Of a stretch of 64,000 nt of DNA, positions 56,076-64,000 are shown in pieces. Within the stretch, counting starts at the first letter, position 1. Every line of letters begins with the position of its first letter. The notes below the pieces were generated by a model. It was not told where the DNA came from and made no database searches. It saw only the letters and a list, made by a program, of their open reading frames with translations. The position numbers and the translations under genes are program-made. Source of the DNA: Pseudomonas sp. H9 (GTDB lineage: Bacteria > Pseudomonadota > Gammaproteobacteria > Pseudomonadales > Pseudomonadaceae); NCBI RefSeq assembly GCF_004353925.1, contig NZ_SMOK01000012.1, forward strand, positions 248,001 to 312,000, in the 5' to 3' direction.

Positions 56076-56812
56076 CAGCGCACCGGGCGCAAGGTCTGGG
56101 TAAAGCGTGGCACAACGCGGCCAAGCACTTCGGCGATGTAGCTGAGGAACAGGGTGCCGACCGTGCTTTTGTAATGCTGAGGGTCGCGACTGGCGATTGC
56201 CAGCACGCCGTGAAGGCCTTGATGGTTCAGGGTGGCAACCGCTGTAGAGCCGACTTCTTTGCGTTGGGCTTCGCCGAACAGGAAGTCCAGTTCATGGTCG
56301 CGCAGGTTACCGCTGACTGTTTTACCGCTGCACAGCAGGCCGCCGATAGCTTGCTGGGCGTCGACGCTGTTGACCCAGCGACCCACGGGTGCGGCCGTTT
56401 CACCGAACAGGATCAGGCTCACGAAGGGCACCTTGAACTCCTGGCGCAGGCTGTCTTCAACGGCCATAACCACAGTTTCCAGGCTGTCGGCATCGAGCAG
56501 GTCGAGGATCAGTCGGCGGGTTTTATCGAACAAGCGGTCGTTGTCGCGGGCTACGTCCATCAACTGCGAGAGGCGGTGGCGCATCTCGATGTTGCGGTCG
56601 CGCAGCAACTTGAGCTGACGCTCCACCAGGGAAACGCTGTCGCCGCGCTGGTGGGGAATGTGCAGCTCGCTGAGCAGTTCGTCGTGCTCGGCGAAGAATG
56701 TCGGGTTGTCGCGCAGAAAGGCAACCACGGCCTCAGCCCCGAGGGCGGGCGTCGAGCCCTCGGCGCTAAGGTCGGTGGGCTGTTCGGCAGGAGCCTGGGG
56801 CTGATCGGTCAT
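56075..56812 (-). CDS. DUF484 family protein
   Basis: A 245-residue GAF-like protein of unknown function: [46 protein letters not shown] is the family N-terminal block and a GAF-like domain follows. It occurs between dapF and xerC in many gammaproteobacteria. The ATG at 56812 is preferred to a GTG at 56821; the ribosome site is weak (GAGTGAG). It is coupled by overlap to xerC. Confidence 0.92.
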   Translation of the reverse strand: MTDQPQAPAEQPTDLSAEGSTPALGAEAVVAFLRDNPTFFAEHDELLSELHIPHQRGDSVSLVERQLKLLRDRNIEMRHRLSQLMDVARDNDRLFDKTRRLILDLLDADSLETVVMAVEDSLRQEFKVPFVSLILFGETAAPVGRWVNSVDAQQAIGGLLCSGKTVSGNLRDHELDFLFGEAQRKEVGSTAVATLNHQGLHGVLAIASRDPQHYKSTVGTLFLSYIAEVLGRVVPRFTQTLRPVR

Positions 56813-56825
56813 GGTTGGCACTCAC

Positions 56826-57656
56826 TCATAGACGAACCTGTCCTTCAAATACACGCACGGCCGGGCCGGTCATCAGTACCGGCTTGCCCGGGCCTTCCCA
56901 TTCGATGGACAGACGCCCACCTGGAAGGTCGATCAGCAGTGGAGAGTCCATCCAGCCCTGGCTGATCGCGGCTACGGCGGCGGCGCAGGCACCGGTACCG
57001 CAGGCCTGGGTTTCCCCAGCGCCACGTTCCCAGACGCGCAACTGCGCGCGGTGGCGGTCGATGACCTGAATAAAGCCCACATTGACCCGCTGAGGGAAGC
57101 GTGGATGGTGCTCGATCTTCGGGCCCAGATCGTGAACCGGCGCACTGTTGATGTCGTTAACCCGCAGTACGGCATGGGGGTTGCCCATGGAAACGGCAGC
57201 CAGTTCAACCTGTTGGCCGGCCACTTCCAGTGGGTAGCTCAGGGCTTGGGCCGGGGCGTCGAACGGAATGTCAGCGGGCACCAGCCGTGGCGGGCCCATG
57301 TCGACGCAGATCTGCCCGTCGTTGCGCACGTCCAGCTCGATGATGCCGCCTTTTGTTTCAACGCGGATGCGCTTCTTCGCCGTCAGGCGCTTGTCCAGCA
57401 CGAAGCGGGCGAAGCAGCGCGCGCCGTTGCCGCACTGCTCGACCTCCGAGCCGTCGGCATTGAAGATCCGGTAGCGAAAGTCCACTTCCGGATTGCTCGG
57501 TGCTTCCACGATCAACAGCTGGTCGAAGCCAATACCGGTGTGGCGATCACCCCATTGTTTGGCGTGCTTGGGCAGGATGTGCGCATGCTGGCTGACCAGG
57601 TCAAGGACCATGAAGTCGTTACCCAGCCCATGCATTTTGGTAAAACGCAGCAGCAT
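56826..57656 (-). CDS. dapF: Diaminopimelate epimerase
   Basis: A 276-residue enzyme making meso-diaminopimelate for lysine and peptidoglycan. The two catalytic cysteines are in ECGNGARCF (about 73) and ACGTGACAA (about 220). [19 protein letters not shown] at the N-terminus is standard. The ATG at 57656 has GGAGTAA, which includes the lysA stop, just upstream. The open frame to 57767 is lysA in another frame. Confidence 0.96.
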   Translation of the reverse strand: MLLRFTKMHGLGNDFMVLDLVSQHAHILPKHAKQWGDRHTGIGFDQLLIVEAPSNPEVDFRYRIFNADGSEVEQCGNGARCFARFVLDKRLTAKKRIRVETKGGIIELDVRNDGQICVDMGPPRLVPADIPFDAPAQALSYPLEVAGQQVELAAVSMGNPHAVLRVNDINSAPVHDLGPKIEHHPRFPQRVNVGFIQVIDRHRAQLRVWERGAGETQACGTGACAAAVAAISQGWMDSPLLIDLPGGRLSIEWEGPGKPVLMTGPAVRVFEGQVRL

Positions 57657-57660
57657 GGGT

Positions 57661-58908
57661 TTACTCCGGCAGCAGGCTTTCGCCGGCGAACAACTCGGCC
57701 ACGGTTTCCCGGCGGCGAACTTCGAACGCCTGATCGGCATCGACCAGCACTTCGGCACAGCGGCCACGGGTGTTGTAGTTCGAACTCATGACAAAACCAT
57801 AGGCGCCCGCCGAGTGCACCGCCAGCAAGTCGCCTTCGGCCAGGTTGAGCGTGCGTTCCTTGGCCAGGAAGTCGCCGGTTTCGCAGATCGGGCCAACCAC
57901 GTCGTAGGTACGGCCTTCACCCTCGCGCGGTTGCACGGCGGTGACGTTCATCCAGGCCTGGTACAGGGCTGGACGGATCAGGTCGTTCATGGCCGCATCG
58001 ACAATGGCGAAATCTTTGTGTTCGGTGTGCTTGAGGTATTCGACGCGGGTCAGCAGGACGCCAGCGTTAGCCACGATGTAGCGGCCCGGCTCGAACACCA
58101 GCGCCAAGTCGCGGTCGCCGAGGCGTTCGCGAATGGCCTTGATGTAGTCGCCCGCCAGCGGCGGCTCTTCGTCGCGGTAGCGAACGCCAACACCACCGCC
58201 CAGGTCGAGGTGACGCAGGTGGATACCGCAGTCACCGAGGCGGTCGATCAAGCCCAGCAGGCGATCAAGGGCGTCGAGGAAAGGCTCCAGGGTGGTGAGT
58301 TGCGAACCGATGTGGCAGTCGACGCCGACCACTTCCAGGTTCGGCAGCTGCGCCGCGCGGATGTACACCTCTTCGGCATCGGCGATGGCGATACCAAATT
58401 TGTTTTCTTTCAGGCCCGTGGAAATGTACGGGTGGGTGCCGGCGTCGACGTCTGGGTTGACGCGCAGCGAGATCGGCGCACGCAGGCCCATTTCGGCGGC
58501 AACCACTTGCAGGCGTTCCAGCTCATCGGTGGACTCGACGTTGAAGCAGTGAACGCCGACTTCCAGTGCACGGCGCATGTCTTCACGGGTTTTGCCAACG
58601 CCGGAAAACACCACGCGATCGGCGCGGCCACCTGCGGCCAATACACGCTCAAGCTCACCGCCGGAGACGATGTCGAAGCCTGCGCCCAGGCGGGCCAGCA
58701 CATTCAGTACGCCCAGGTTGGAGTTGGCTTTGACGGCAAAGCACACCAGGTGCGAAACACCCTGCAAAGAATCGGCATAGCTACGGTACTGGGCCTCGAT
58801 GTGGGCGCGCGAGTACACATAGGTTGGTGTGCCGAAACGTTCGGCGATGGCCGACAGGGCCACGCCTTCCGCGAACAGTTCACCGTCGCGGTAGTTGAAA
58901 GCGTCCAT
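57661..58908 (-). CDS. lysA: Diaminopimelate decarboxylase
   Basis: A 415-residue PLP enzyme making lysine from meso-DAP. PLP Lys is in [13 protein letters not shown] near residue 60; HIGSQ, the glycine-rich GGGVGVRY and [11 protein letters not shown] are alanine-racemase-fold markers. It lies 9 bp after lptM and 4 bp before dapF on the same strand, the conserved lysine synthesis operon. Confidence 0.96.
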   Translation of the reverse strand: MDAFNYRDGELFAEGVALSAIAERFGTPTYVYSRAHIEAQYRSYADSLQGVSHLVCFAVKANSNLGVLNVLARLGAGFDIVSGGELERVLAAGGRADRVVFSGVGKTREDMRRALEVGVHCFNVESTDELERLQVVAAEMGLRAPISLRVNPDVDAGTHPYISTGLKENKFGIAIADAEEVYIRAAQLPNLEVVGVDCHIGSQLTTLEPFLDALDRLLGLIDRLGDCGIHLRHLDLGGGVGVRYRDEEPPLAGDYIKAIRERLGDRDLALVFEPGRYIVANAGVLLTRVEYLKHTEHKDFAIVDAAMNDLIRPALYQAWMNVTAVQPREGEGRTYDVVGPICETGDFLAKERTLNLAEGDLLAVHSAGAYGFVMSSNYNTRGRCAEVLVDADQAFEVRRRETVAELFAGESLLPE

Positions 58909-58917
58909 GGTTTACCC

Positions 58918-59055
58918 TTACTGATGCTTGTGCGATTGCGACTTTTGACCGTCTTTACTGTCGTCTGGCAGGTACAGCGGGCCCTTCTGGCCACAGGCGG
59001 AAACAAGGCAGGCAATCGCGACGAGCGCCGCGAGGGAGGAGATCAGGCGCTTCAT
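58918..59055 (-). CDS. lptM: LPS translocon maturation chaperone LptM (small lipoprotein)
   Basis: A 45-residue lipoprotein: signal [21 protein letters not shown] with the lipidated Cys21 followed by [11 protein letters not shown], the LptM/YifL/LppL motif. It helps LptD fold in the outer membrane. The ATG at 59055 begins the signal; a long open frame beyond it to 59610 has no meaning. It starts the lysA-dapF operon, with a promoter at 59091-59119. Confidence 0.92.
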   Translation of the reverse strand: MKRLISSLAALVAIACLVSACGQKGPLYLPDDSKDGQKSQSHKHQ

Positions 59056-59090
59056 GGCGTAATCCTTTGAAATAAGCAGTATTGCGCCCG

Positions 59091-59119
59091 AGTATACCGA
59101 GCACCCGCCGCCTTGCCTA
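59091..59119 (-). promoter_or_regulatory. Sigma-70 type promoter of lptM-lysA operon
   Basis: On the minus strand TAGGCA (59119-59114) and TATACT (59096-59091), spacer 17 bp. Confidence 0.5.
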
Positions 59120-59151
59120 TGCAGGCAGCTCGCCGTCGGGCGGGGGGGTGG

Positions 59152-59169
59152 CTGCGCCTGCAGGCGCAG
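59152..59169. repeat. 18-bp perfect palindrome between lptM and cyaY
   Basis: CTGCGCCTGCAGGCGCAG equals its own reverse complement and lies after a G7 run, 82 bp before cyaY and 33 bp upstream of the lptM promoter -35. It could be an operator or fold in RNA. Confidence 0.5.
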
Positions 59170-59250
59170 GTCGGTATCCTTTGCATTCGGCGCGCCGCGC
59201 TCGTATCTTGCCCGGCTTGCGTGTGTGCAGACATTTTTGAGGTTCTTGCA

Positions 59251-59583
59251 ATGAGTTTGACCGAAGCGCGTTTTCACGACCTGGTCGACGCGACCCAACA
59301 GGCACTGGAAGACCTGTTCGATGAGACGGACCTGGATCTGGATATGGAGAACTCGGCGGGGGTCCTGACCATCAAGTTCGACAACGGCAGCCAGCTGATC
59401 TTCAGCCGTCAGGAACCTTTGCGTCAGCTGTGGCTGGCTGACAAATCCGGTGGCTTCCACTTCGACTATGACGAGCAGAGTGGCAAGTGGACCTGCGAAA
59501 AAACCGAAGAGTTGCTGGGCGAGATGCTTGAGCGCATCGTCTGGGAACGAATTGGCGAGAAGCTCGACTTCGACGAGATCTGA
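59251..59583 (+). CDS. cyaY: Frataxin-like iron donor CyaY
   Basis: A 110-residue protein with the acidic helix [39 protein letters not shown] and the [16 protein letters not shown] strand, typical of bacterial frataxin. It binds iron and modulates Fe-S cluster assembly by IscS. The start at 59251 is the ATG giving MSLTEARF. Divergent from lptM, followed directly by DUF1289. Confidence 0.95.
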   Translation: MSLTEARFHDLVDATQQALEDLFDETDLDLDMENSAGVLTIKFDNGSQLIFSRQEPLRQLWLADKSGGFHFDYDEQSGKWTCEKTEELLGEMLERIVWERIGEKLDFDEI

Positions 59584-59584
59584 G

Positions 59585-59806
59585 ATGAGCACTGCAGCAA
59601 AGCCGGCCAAACCGCTCTACAGCAACGTCAGCCCGGCGGTGCCGTCACCTTGCATCAGCACTTGTCGGCTGGATGAACACAAGGTGTGCATTGGCTGTTT
59701 TCGCCATGTTGAAGACATTCGCCAATGGCGTTCGGCCGATGACGAACAGCGTCGGCAGATCTGCCAGCAGGCTCAGGTTCGTCGGCAACTGGCAGGGGCA
59801 ACGTAA
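59585..59806 (+). CDS. DUF1289 small cysteine-motif protein
   Basis: A 73-residue protein with [33 protein letters not shown], the DUF1289 four-cysteine pattern that may bind metal. The ATG overlaps the end of cyaY context (TGAGATG, 1 bp after the stop), so translation is coupled. A terminator follows. Function unknown; its link to cyaY suggests iron metabolism, as inference. Confidence 0.88.
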   Translation: MSTAAKPAKPLYSNVSPAVPSPCISTCRLDEHKVCIGCFRHVEDIRQWRSADDEQRRQICQQAQVRRQLAGAT

Positions 59807-59878
59807 ACCCCATAGGTATTGTGTATTTACTTGGCTGTGGTAGTGTCGGACTTAGTTCGGCTGTGCCGAGTTCTTGCA

Positions 59879-59907
59879 AACCCCGCCCTTGGGCGGGGTT
59901 TTGCTTT
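59879..59907 (+). terminator. Rho-independent terminator after DUF1289
   Basis: AACCCCGCCC/GGGCGGGGTT around TT, followed by TTGCTTT. Confidence 0.9.
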
Positions 59908-59939
59908 ATGTCGCTCAAAAAAAGGAGCCTGATTGGATC

Positions 59940-60359
59940 ATGAGCACCACGCCTTCCATTATCGTCACCCGATTGGACGTTCAGCGTCTCGAGCGTCTGA
60001 TCGACAGCCTCGATGAAAAGACGCAGGACTCGCCGGGTGTGCTCGCCTTGCAGGATGAGCTGGACCGCGCCGAGCTGGTCGGTCACGAGGAAGTGCCGGC
60101 CGGTGTCGTCACCATGAATTCGCGGGTTCATTGCCGTGAAGAAGCCAGCGGCAAGGACTACCACCTGACCTTGGTCTACCCCAAGGATGCCAACGCTGAC
60201 GAAGGCAAGATCTCCATTCTTGCGCCAATCGGCAGCGCGCTGCTGGGCCTGTCGGTAGGCGGGCAGATCGATTGGCCCGCACCGGGCGGCAAGACCCTCA
60301 AGCTCAAGCTGCTGGAAGTCGAATACCAGCCAGAAGCAGCGGGCGACTTCGACCTCTGA
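59940..60359 (+). CDS. rnk: Nucleoside diphosphate kinase regulator Rnk
   Basis: A 139-residue GreA/GreB-like protein that lacks the long coiled coil. SIIVTRLDVQRLERLID at the N-terminus and LVYPKDANADEGKISILAPIGSALLGLSVGGQIDWPAPGG at the C-terminus are Rnk signatures. Rnk binds RNA polymerase and affects Ndk levels and alginate. AAAGGAG lies 13 bp before the ATG. Its stop is 3 bp from convergent cyaA. Confidence 0.93.
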   Translation: MSTTPSIIVTRLDVQRLERLIDSLDEKTQDSPGVLALQDELDRAELVGHEEVPAGVVTMNSRVHCREEASGKDYHLTLVYPKDANADEGKISILAPIGSALLGLSVGGQIDWPAPGGKTLKLKLLEVEYQPEAAGDFDL

Positions 60360-60362
60360 GCC

Positions 60363-63212
60363 TCAAACCTGCGCCAGGGCGTCGTTGAGCGCCTGCTCCA
60401 GCTCGCCCTTGTAGCGCAGGTAGAGAATGCTTGAACCGAGGCCATCGGCCAGCAGGCCGGACAGGTCCAGGTCGGTGATGTAGCAACGGTAGCGCTCAGC
60501 CTCGCGGCGCTGGCCGATGATCTCGCGGGCGACCACGGTATACAGCTGGTCGCCGTGCTCCAGTTCGGAAAACTCGCGCTGATTGCAGTACAGCGTGACC
60601 TGCACGTCATCGCTGGCGCCAGCCTGCAGAATAGCCTGCACTTCGTAGTAGGGGTTGTCGGTGGCGGTGATCTCTACGCGCCTGGTTTCCACCTGGCGAA
60701 CCTTGCCAGGTGCCGATGGCAACAATTGGTAATAAAGAATATCCAGTGAGCCTTGGGCCTGCAGGCTGTCCAGTGGCAGCCGTGCTTCGCGGCGAAAAGC
60801 GATCGACTTCAAGAAGCGCTGTAGTGGCAGCAGTAAGCTGGTTTCGTCATGGAACGGCAGGCGTTGTTGCCATAGTGCGTTGTGCTCATCCAGCACGTAG
60901 ACATCTGCCCAGCCCTCGAGCACCCGGTAAAACAACTGAATGCACTGTGGCTGCCCCAGGGGCAGGACCTGCGCCAGATCGAGGTCTTGCAGGGCATTTG
61001 CATCCAGGTGCAGGGGACTGTAGACACTACGGTCGTTGCCCAGATAACGCCGCACAGCATCAAGATCTTCCAGGGTGACCAGATTCACCGCGCCAGCTTG
61101 CAGCTCCAGCACATGGGTATGCTGCTCGACTTGCAGCAGGTAACGGTGGTTGAGGTGTTGCGCCAACAGTTCACGGGCGCAGACGAACACGTCTTCAACC
61201 CGCTGGGCAATGGCCTGGGCACGGTTATGGCAGAAGCAACGCACCTGTAGCCGGGGCAGGTGATTGGCGTCCTTGAGGTTGTTGAGGTAGTCGCGCAGGC
61301 AGCGTAGCAAGGCATGCTCGCCGTCGTAGCGGTGTACCTGAACTTCGTTCCAGCTGTTGAGGGTGACCTGATCCAGGGTCAGCACCAGGTTCTCGCGCAC
61401 CCCGGCGTAGCTCAACGAGTCGGTGCGTTCGGTCGTCATCAGAATGTTCAGGTCGCGGTGGTGCCGCAATGGGTCGATGCCAACGTTGACCAGCAGGAGG
61501 ATCTCGTCCGCCACGCTTGGCTGTAGCAAGCGTTGTTCGCTGACATCCGCAAAGGGCAGGGCGATGCTCTGTTGCAGGCTGCCGAGCAGGTTGAACAGTT
61601 CATGCTCGGTCAGGTCGCTGCTGCCCGGGTGCAGGGCGAGGCGCGTACTGCTGTCGATGACGCCATTGCGGTAGGCCCAGGCCAATAGCTCAAGCAGCTC
61701 GCGGCAGCGTTTGATCGGCGCAAAATGCTCCCATTCATGGGCACCCAGATTACCGTTGTACAGGCCCCAGTGAATCTGCCCGGGTTCCTTGCGGTTGGGG
61801 GACTGGACCAGCGTCAGGGTGTCTTCGGCCAGGTCGGGGGCGATCCCCGGGTTGATGAACTCGACCTTGCCGGCGCGGCGTTCGAAGGCCGCGTATAAGC
61901 GCCGCCCGAGCACGCTGAGGTCGCGTTGGTCAATGCGACTGGCGACGTTCTGGTTACGGGCAAACTGGCACAGGAAGCGGTAGCTGACATTCAGCTCGGC
62001 CACCAACTCGCGACGTTCGACCGCAACCTGGCGCACTTTCCATTGGCTGCGGCTGTCGAGCAGTGTCAGTTGACGCTCGTCCCAGCCCCATTCCTGGGTC
62101 AGGCGCTGCAGCAGGTCACGCTGCCAGCTGGCGCTGCGTTGACGCCCGGGACCGGTGAGTTTTTTGTTCACTTTCAAATACAGGCTACGGCGCACCAGCT
62201 CCAGGCGTTGATGCTCGCCGCGCCCTTGCAGGTACTGCTCAATACGCCGGTAAACCATCATGTACGGGTCGAGTTCATCGAGGTCCAGACGATTGGCGAA
62301 GACCGCTTGCTTGAACTGCAGGCTCAGGCACTGCACCTGCGGGTGTTCGCTGGCGTATACCTCGGTCAGCAGCAGTTTGAGCACCGACTTGTAGGGTGAG
62401 GCGATGCCCTTGAACAGTTGCCAGAGCCCGGCGCCGACGTACTCACCCGGTGGAATGTGCGCCAGATGGCCAAGGTCGAGGTTGTCTTCGGGGCGCACGA
62501 AACGCTTGGACAGCAGGGTCTCGATGTACAGGTGATAACGCGATTCTTCGTAGGTCGGCACCATCCACCACAAAGGTGTACGCCCGGCCAGCCAGATCGC
62601 GGTGCGGTAAAACTCATCGAGCAGCAAGTAGTGCTGGGTAGTGCCGCAGTCGTCGGAGCTCAATTGGCAGTCGCGCTCGCCCTTGGCGAAGCTTTGCGGC
62701 TCGATCAGAAATAAATGGGCCTCGGCCCCTTGGCTGGCGGCCCAGGTTTCCAGGAGTTGGCATTTTTTGCGCAGTTCAGCCAGTTCGCTTTCACTCAGGT
62801 CGGCGGTGTGGCAAACCCAGACGTCCATATCGCTCTGCTCGGCCTGAGCCAAGGTGCCGAGGCTACCCATCAGGAACAACCCTTGAATCGGCTGAGGCGG
62901 GTTGCCGTGTCGAGGCCTGTAAGCGAATGAGCGGGTCAGGCGCTGGGCTTCAGCGAGCAGCTGATTGTCCGGCTCGAAATTCGCGACGCCTGCGGGCGTG
63001 GTGCCTGATACGTAACCTGGCAGCAGGGGGTGATTGACGTGCAGGAACAGTGGCAGCAGGGTCAATACTTGCTGCTGACGGCTCGACAAGCCTTCCATGG
63101 CGCGCGCCAGGCGGCCCTGGTTGAGCGTCAGGAAGCGCGTGCGCAGGTGGCTGAGCACCTTACGGTCGATACCTTGGTCAAGGTCGGGGCGAATTTCGTG
63201 GGGATGGTTCAT
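60363..63212 (-). CDS. cyaA: Class I adenylate cyclase
   Basis: A 949-residue enzyme making cAMP. The N-terminal catalytic part has LFLMGSLGTLAQAEQSDMDVWVC, the nucleotidyltransferase GS..D-D motif, near residue 115; the C-terminal regulatory region is long and less conserved. Class I (enterobacterial type) cyclase is the soluble form regulated by sugar PTS in enterics; in Pseudomonas CyaA gives low cAMP and works with Vfr/Crp. The next gene upstream is separated by REP pair 14. Confidence 0.96.
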   Translation of the reverse strand: MNHPHEIRPDLDQGIDRKVLSHLRTRFLTLNQGRLARAMEGLSSRQQQVLTLLPLFLHVNHPLLPGYVSGTTPAGVANFEPDNQLLAEAQRLTRSFAYRPRHGNPPQPIQGLFLMGSLGTLAQAEQSDMDVWVCHTADLSESELAELRKKCQLLETWAASQGAEAHLFLIEPQSFAKGERDCQLSSDDCGTTQHYLLLDEFYRTAIWLAGRTPLWWMVPTYEESRYHLYIETLLSKRFVRPEDNLDLGHLAHIPPGEYVGAGLWQLFKGIASPYKSVLKLLLTEVYASEHPQVQCLSLQFKQAVFANRLDLDELDPYMMVYRRIEQYLQGRGEHQRLELVRRSLYLKVNKKLTGPGRQRSASWQRDLLQRLTQEWGWDERQLTLLDSRSQWKVRQVAVERRELVAELNVSYRFLCQFARNQNVASRIDQRDLSVLGRRLYAAFERRAGKVEFINPGIAPDLAEDTLTLVQSPNRKEPGQIHWGLYNGNLGAHEWEHFAPIKRCRELLELLAWAYRNGVIDSSTRLALHPGSSDLTEHELFNLLGSLQQSIALPFADVSEQRLLQPSVADEILLLVNVGIDPLRHHRDLNILMTTERTDSLSYAGVRENLVLTLDQVTLNSWNEVQVHRYDGEHALLRCLRDYLNNLKDANHLPRLQVRCFCHNRAQAIAQRVEDVFVCARELLAQHLNHRYLLQVEQHTHVLELQAGAVNLVTLEDLDAVRRYLGNDRSVYSPLHLDANALQDLDLAQVLPLGQPQCIQLFYRVLEGWADVYVLDEHNALWQQRLPFHDETSLLLPLQRFLKSIAFRREARLPLDSLQAQGSLDILYYQLLPSAPGKVRQVETRRVEITATDNPYYEVQAILQAGASDDVQVTLYCNQREFSELEHGDQLYTVVAREIIGQRREAERYRCYITDLDLSGLLADGLGSSILYLRYKGELEQALNDALAQV

Positions 63213-63287
63213 TGCGGGCTAAACCGGCCGTCAGGGAGCAAGGGCAAGTTTAAGCGTTAATTTTATTTTGACGCCATTTTGTTAACG

Positions 63288-63352
63288 CATCGCGGGGCAA
63301 GCCCGCCCCCACAGGCAGGTAATCACCTGTGGGAGCGGGCTTGCCCCGCGAT
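63288..63352. repeat. REP pair 14 (tail-to-tail)
   Basis: CATCGCGGGGCAAGCCCGCC and an inverse copy separated by a spacer that holds its own CAGGT...ACCTG arms. It lies between cyaA and the TIGR02647 gene, both on the minus strand. Confidence 0.92.
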
Positions 63353-63363
63353 TTTTGGTGTTC

Positions 63364-63609
63364 TCAGGCCGGCTGAGTGACGTTGAGGATGGTCAGCAGT
63401 TGCTGCGCATGCTCGGCCGCATCATGCCCCAGGCTGGTCAGGTAACCGCCATCGGGCTGGTCGGTCAGTTGTTTGTCGTACAGGCGTTGGGCTGCTGCGA
63501 TGAGATCTTTAGAAGCAGTGTTATGAACCTTGATCCCTTCCTGGGTGCTATCCAGGTTGAACAGGGCAAGAACTTCCAGCTCGGCAATCAGATCGGGGGT
63601 AAACGACAT
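63364..63609 (-). CDS. TIGR02647-type small conserved protein
   Basis: An 81-residue protein, MSFTPDLIAELEVLALFNLDSTQEGIKVHN..., a small conserved family of Pseudomonas and relatives (TIGR02647 as I recall). It is helical, without signal peptide. Function unknown. The ATG at 63609 is used. It lies upstream of cyaA on the same strand but a REP pair separates them. Confidence 0.8.
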   Translation of the reverse strand: MSFTPDLIAELEVLALFNLDSTQEGIKVHNTASKDLIAAAQRLYDKQLTDQPDGGYLTSLGHDAAEHAQQLLTILNVTQPA

Positions 63610-63693
63610 AGAAACTCCGACTTCCAGACAGGGAGGGCAGCACCGTAGCCGGTGCCTGATTTCGCAGTGTAGTCAGGGAAATCCTGCTTTGCT

Positions 63694-63978
63694 TCAGTCC
63701 TTTTCAGGCGGCAGCTCAGGCAGGGCGCGCAAGGCGGTTTCATACCACTCGGTGTTAAAGGCACGGTCATCATCGAGCATCGCATCGATCTCGTAGGCCA
63801 GGACGTGGGCCATGAGGTTGAGGATGTCTTCGCGCTCGTAACCGACTAGGGTGAGCTTGTTGAAGGTGGCTTTGGCTGCGGGTGGGTTTTCGGTTTCGAT
63901 CTGGTTTTCGATCGCTTCGATCAAGGTCGACTCGGCGAACGCTTCGTCGTCGTTGTCGATTTCGGTTGGCTCGCTCAT
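63694..63978 (-). CDS. Conserved hypothetical small acidic protein
   Basis: A 94-residue acidic protein with no motif I recognise. The N-terminal 35 residues are rich in Glu and Asp; the centre, ATFNKLTLVGYEREDILNLMAHVLAYEIDAML, looks like two helices. I cannot assign a function. The start at 63978 is an ATG with AGGAGA upstream (63984-63989 region). The region 63610-63693 between this gene and the next holds no clear feature. Confidence 0.7.
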   Translation of the reverse strand: MSEPTEIDNDDEAFAESTLIEAIENQIETENPPAAKATFNKLTLVGYEREDILNLMAHVLAYEIDAMLDDDRAFNTEWYETALRALPELPPEKD

Positions 63979-64000
63979 GGGCGAATCTCCTCTAAAGGGA

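Noticed and set aside
57493..59070. 525-codon plus-strand frame over lysA
   Set aside because: Antisense of lysA and part of dapF; composition is not protein-like.

Overview
This window is chromosomal DNA from a Pseudomonas, most likely of the P. putida group. The basis is codon and GC style, many copies of the GCGGGCTTGCCCCGCG-type REP element, and gene order I recognise from Pseudomonas chromosomes: gmk-yicC-rph-crc-pyrE, argB-algC-dut-coaBC/radC/rpmB-rpmG, kauB...lrp-dadA-dadX-pauR-cytochrome c5, rep-xpt, glnK-amtB-sutA, and xerC-DUF484-dapF-lysA-lptM/cyaY-rnk-cyaA. A lysine-catabolism cluster (hglS-LysR/amaB-amaA) of the kind known from P. putida points to that group. I see no prophage, integrase of mobile type, CRISPR array, tRNA or rRNA. 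About 63 protein genes are supported.

Layout. 1-4.7 kb: end of a glutamine synthetase-like gene, an aldehyde dehydrogenase, a PuuD-type hydrolase and an APC permease, together a gamma-glutamyl polyamine route. 4.7-16.7 kb: housekeeping genes for nucleotides, RNA processing, catabolite repression (crc), arginine (argB), exopolysaccharide sugars (algC), dUTPase, CoA, radC, a peptide-binding protein, L28 and L33. 16.8-32.1 kb: amine and amino-acid catabolism (cupin, a second nearly matching aldehyde dehydrogenase, MFS, PLD lipoprotein, MocR regulator with DUF1127, PauB-like oxidase, Lrp-dadA-ridA-dadX, pauR, cytochrome c5, acetyl-CoA hydrolase). 32.1-38.2 kb: xpt, rep, a c-di-GMP phosphodiesterase preceded by a Fur-like box, and a MATE exporter. 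38.3-44.7 kb: LysR genes and lysine/pipecolate catabolism. 44.7-49 kb: MscS-like channel with a cyclic nucleotide domain, outer-membrane barrel, lipoprotein, and a small AT-rich operon that looks like a ToxR/ToxS-type membrane regulator pair. 49-54.4 kb: comM, a short ORF with a folded leader, ubiK, glnK-amtB with a sigma-54/NtrC control region, and sutA. 54.4-64 kb: the xerC/dapF/lysA operon, cyaY, DUF1289, rnk, cyaA and two small conserved genes.

How the parts fit. Polyamine genes sit in three places with their likely repressor (pauR) in the same window. Crc is also here, and three catabolic genes carry perfect AAnAAnAA motifs near their start codons, as expected of Hfq/Crc targets. Fourteen REP pairs punctuate the ends of genes in two architectures. 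The most interesting new-looking signals are the leader at 50880-50990, where a 9-nt hairpin loop is complementary to the Shine-Dalgarno of a 34-codon ORF, and the ToxRS-like pair at 47603-48870. All function calls rest on reading the sequence and on family knowledge; no searches were run.
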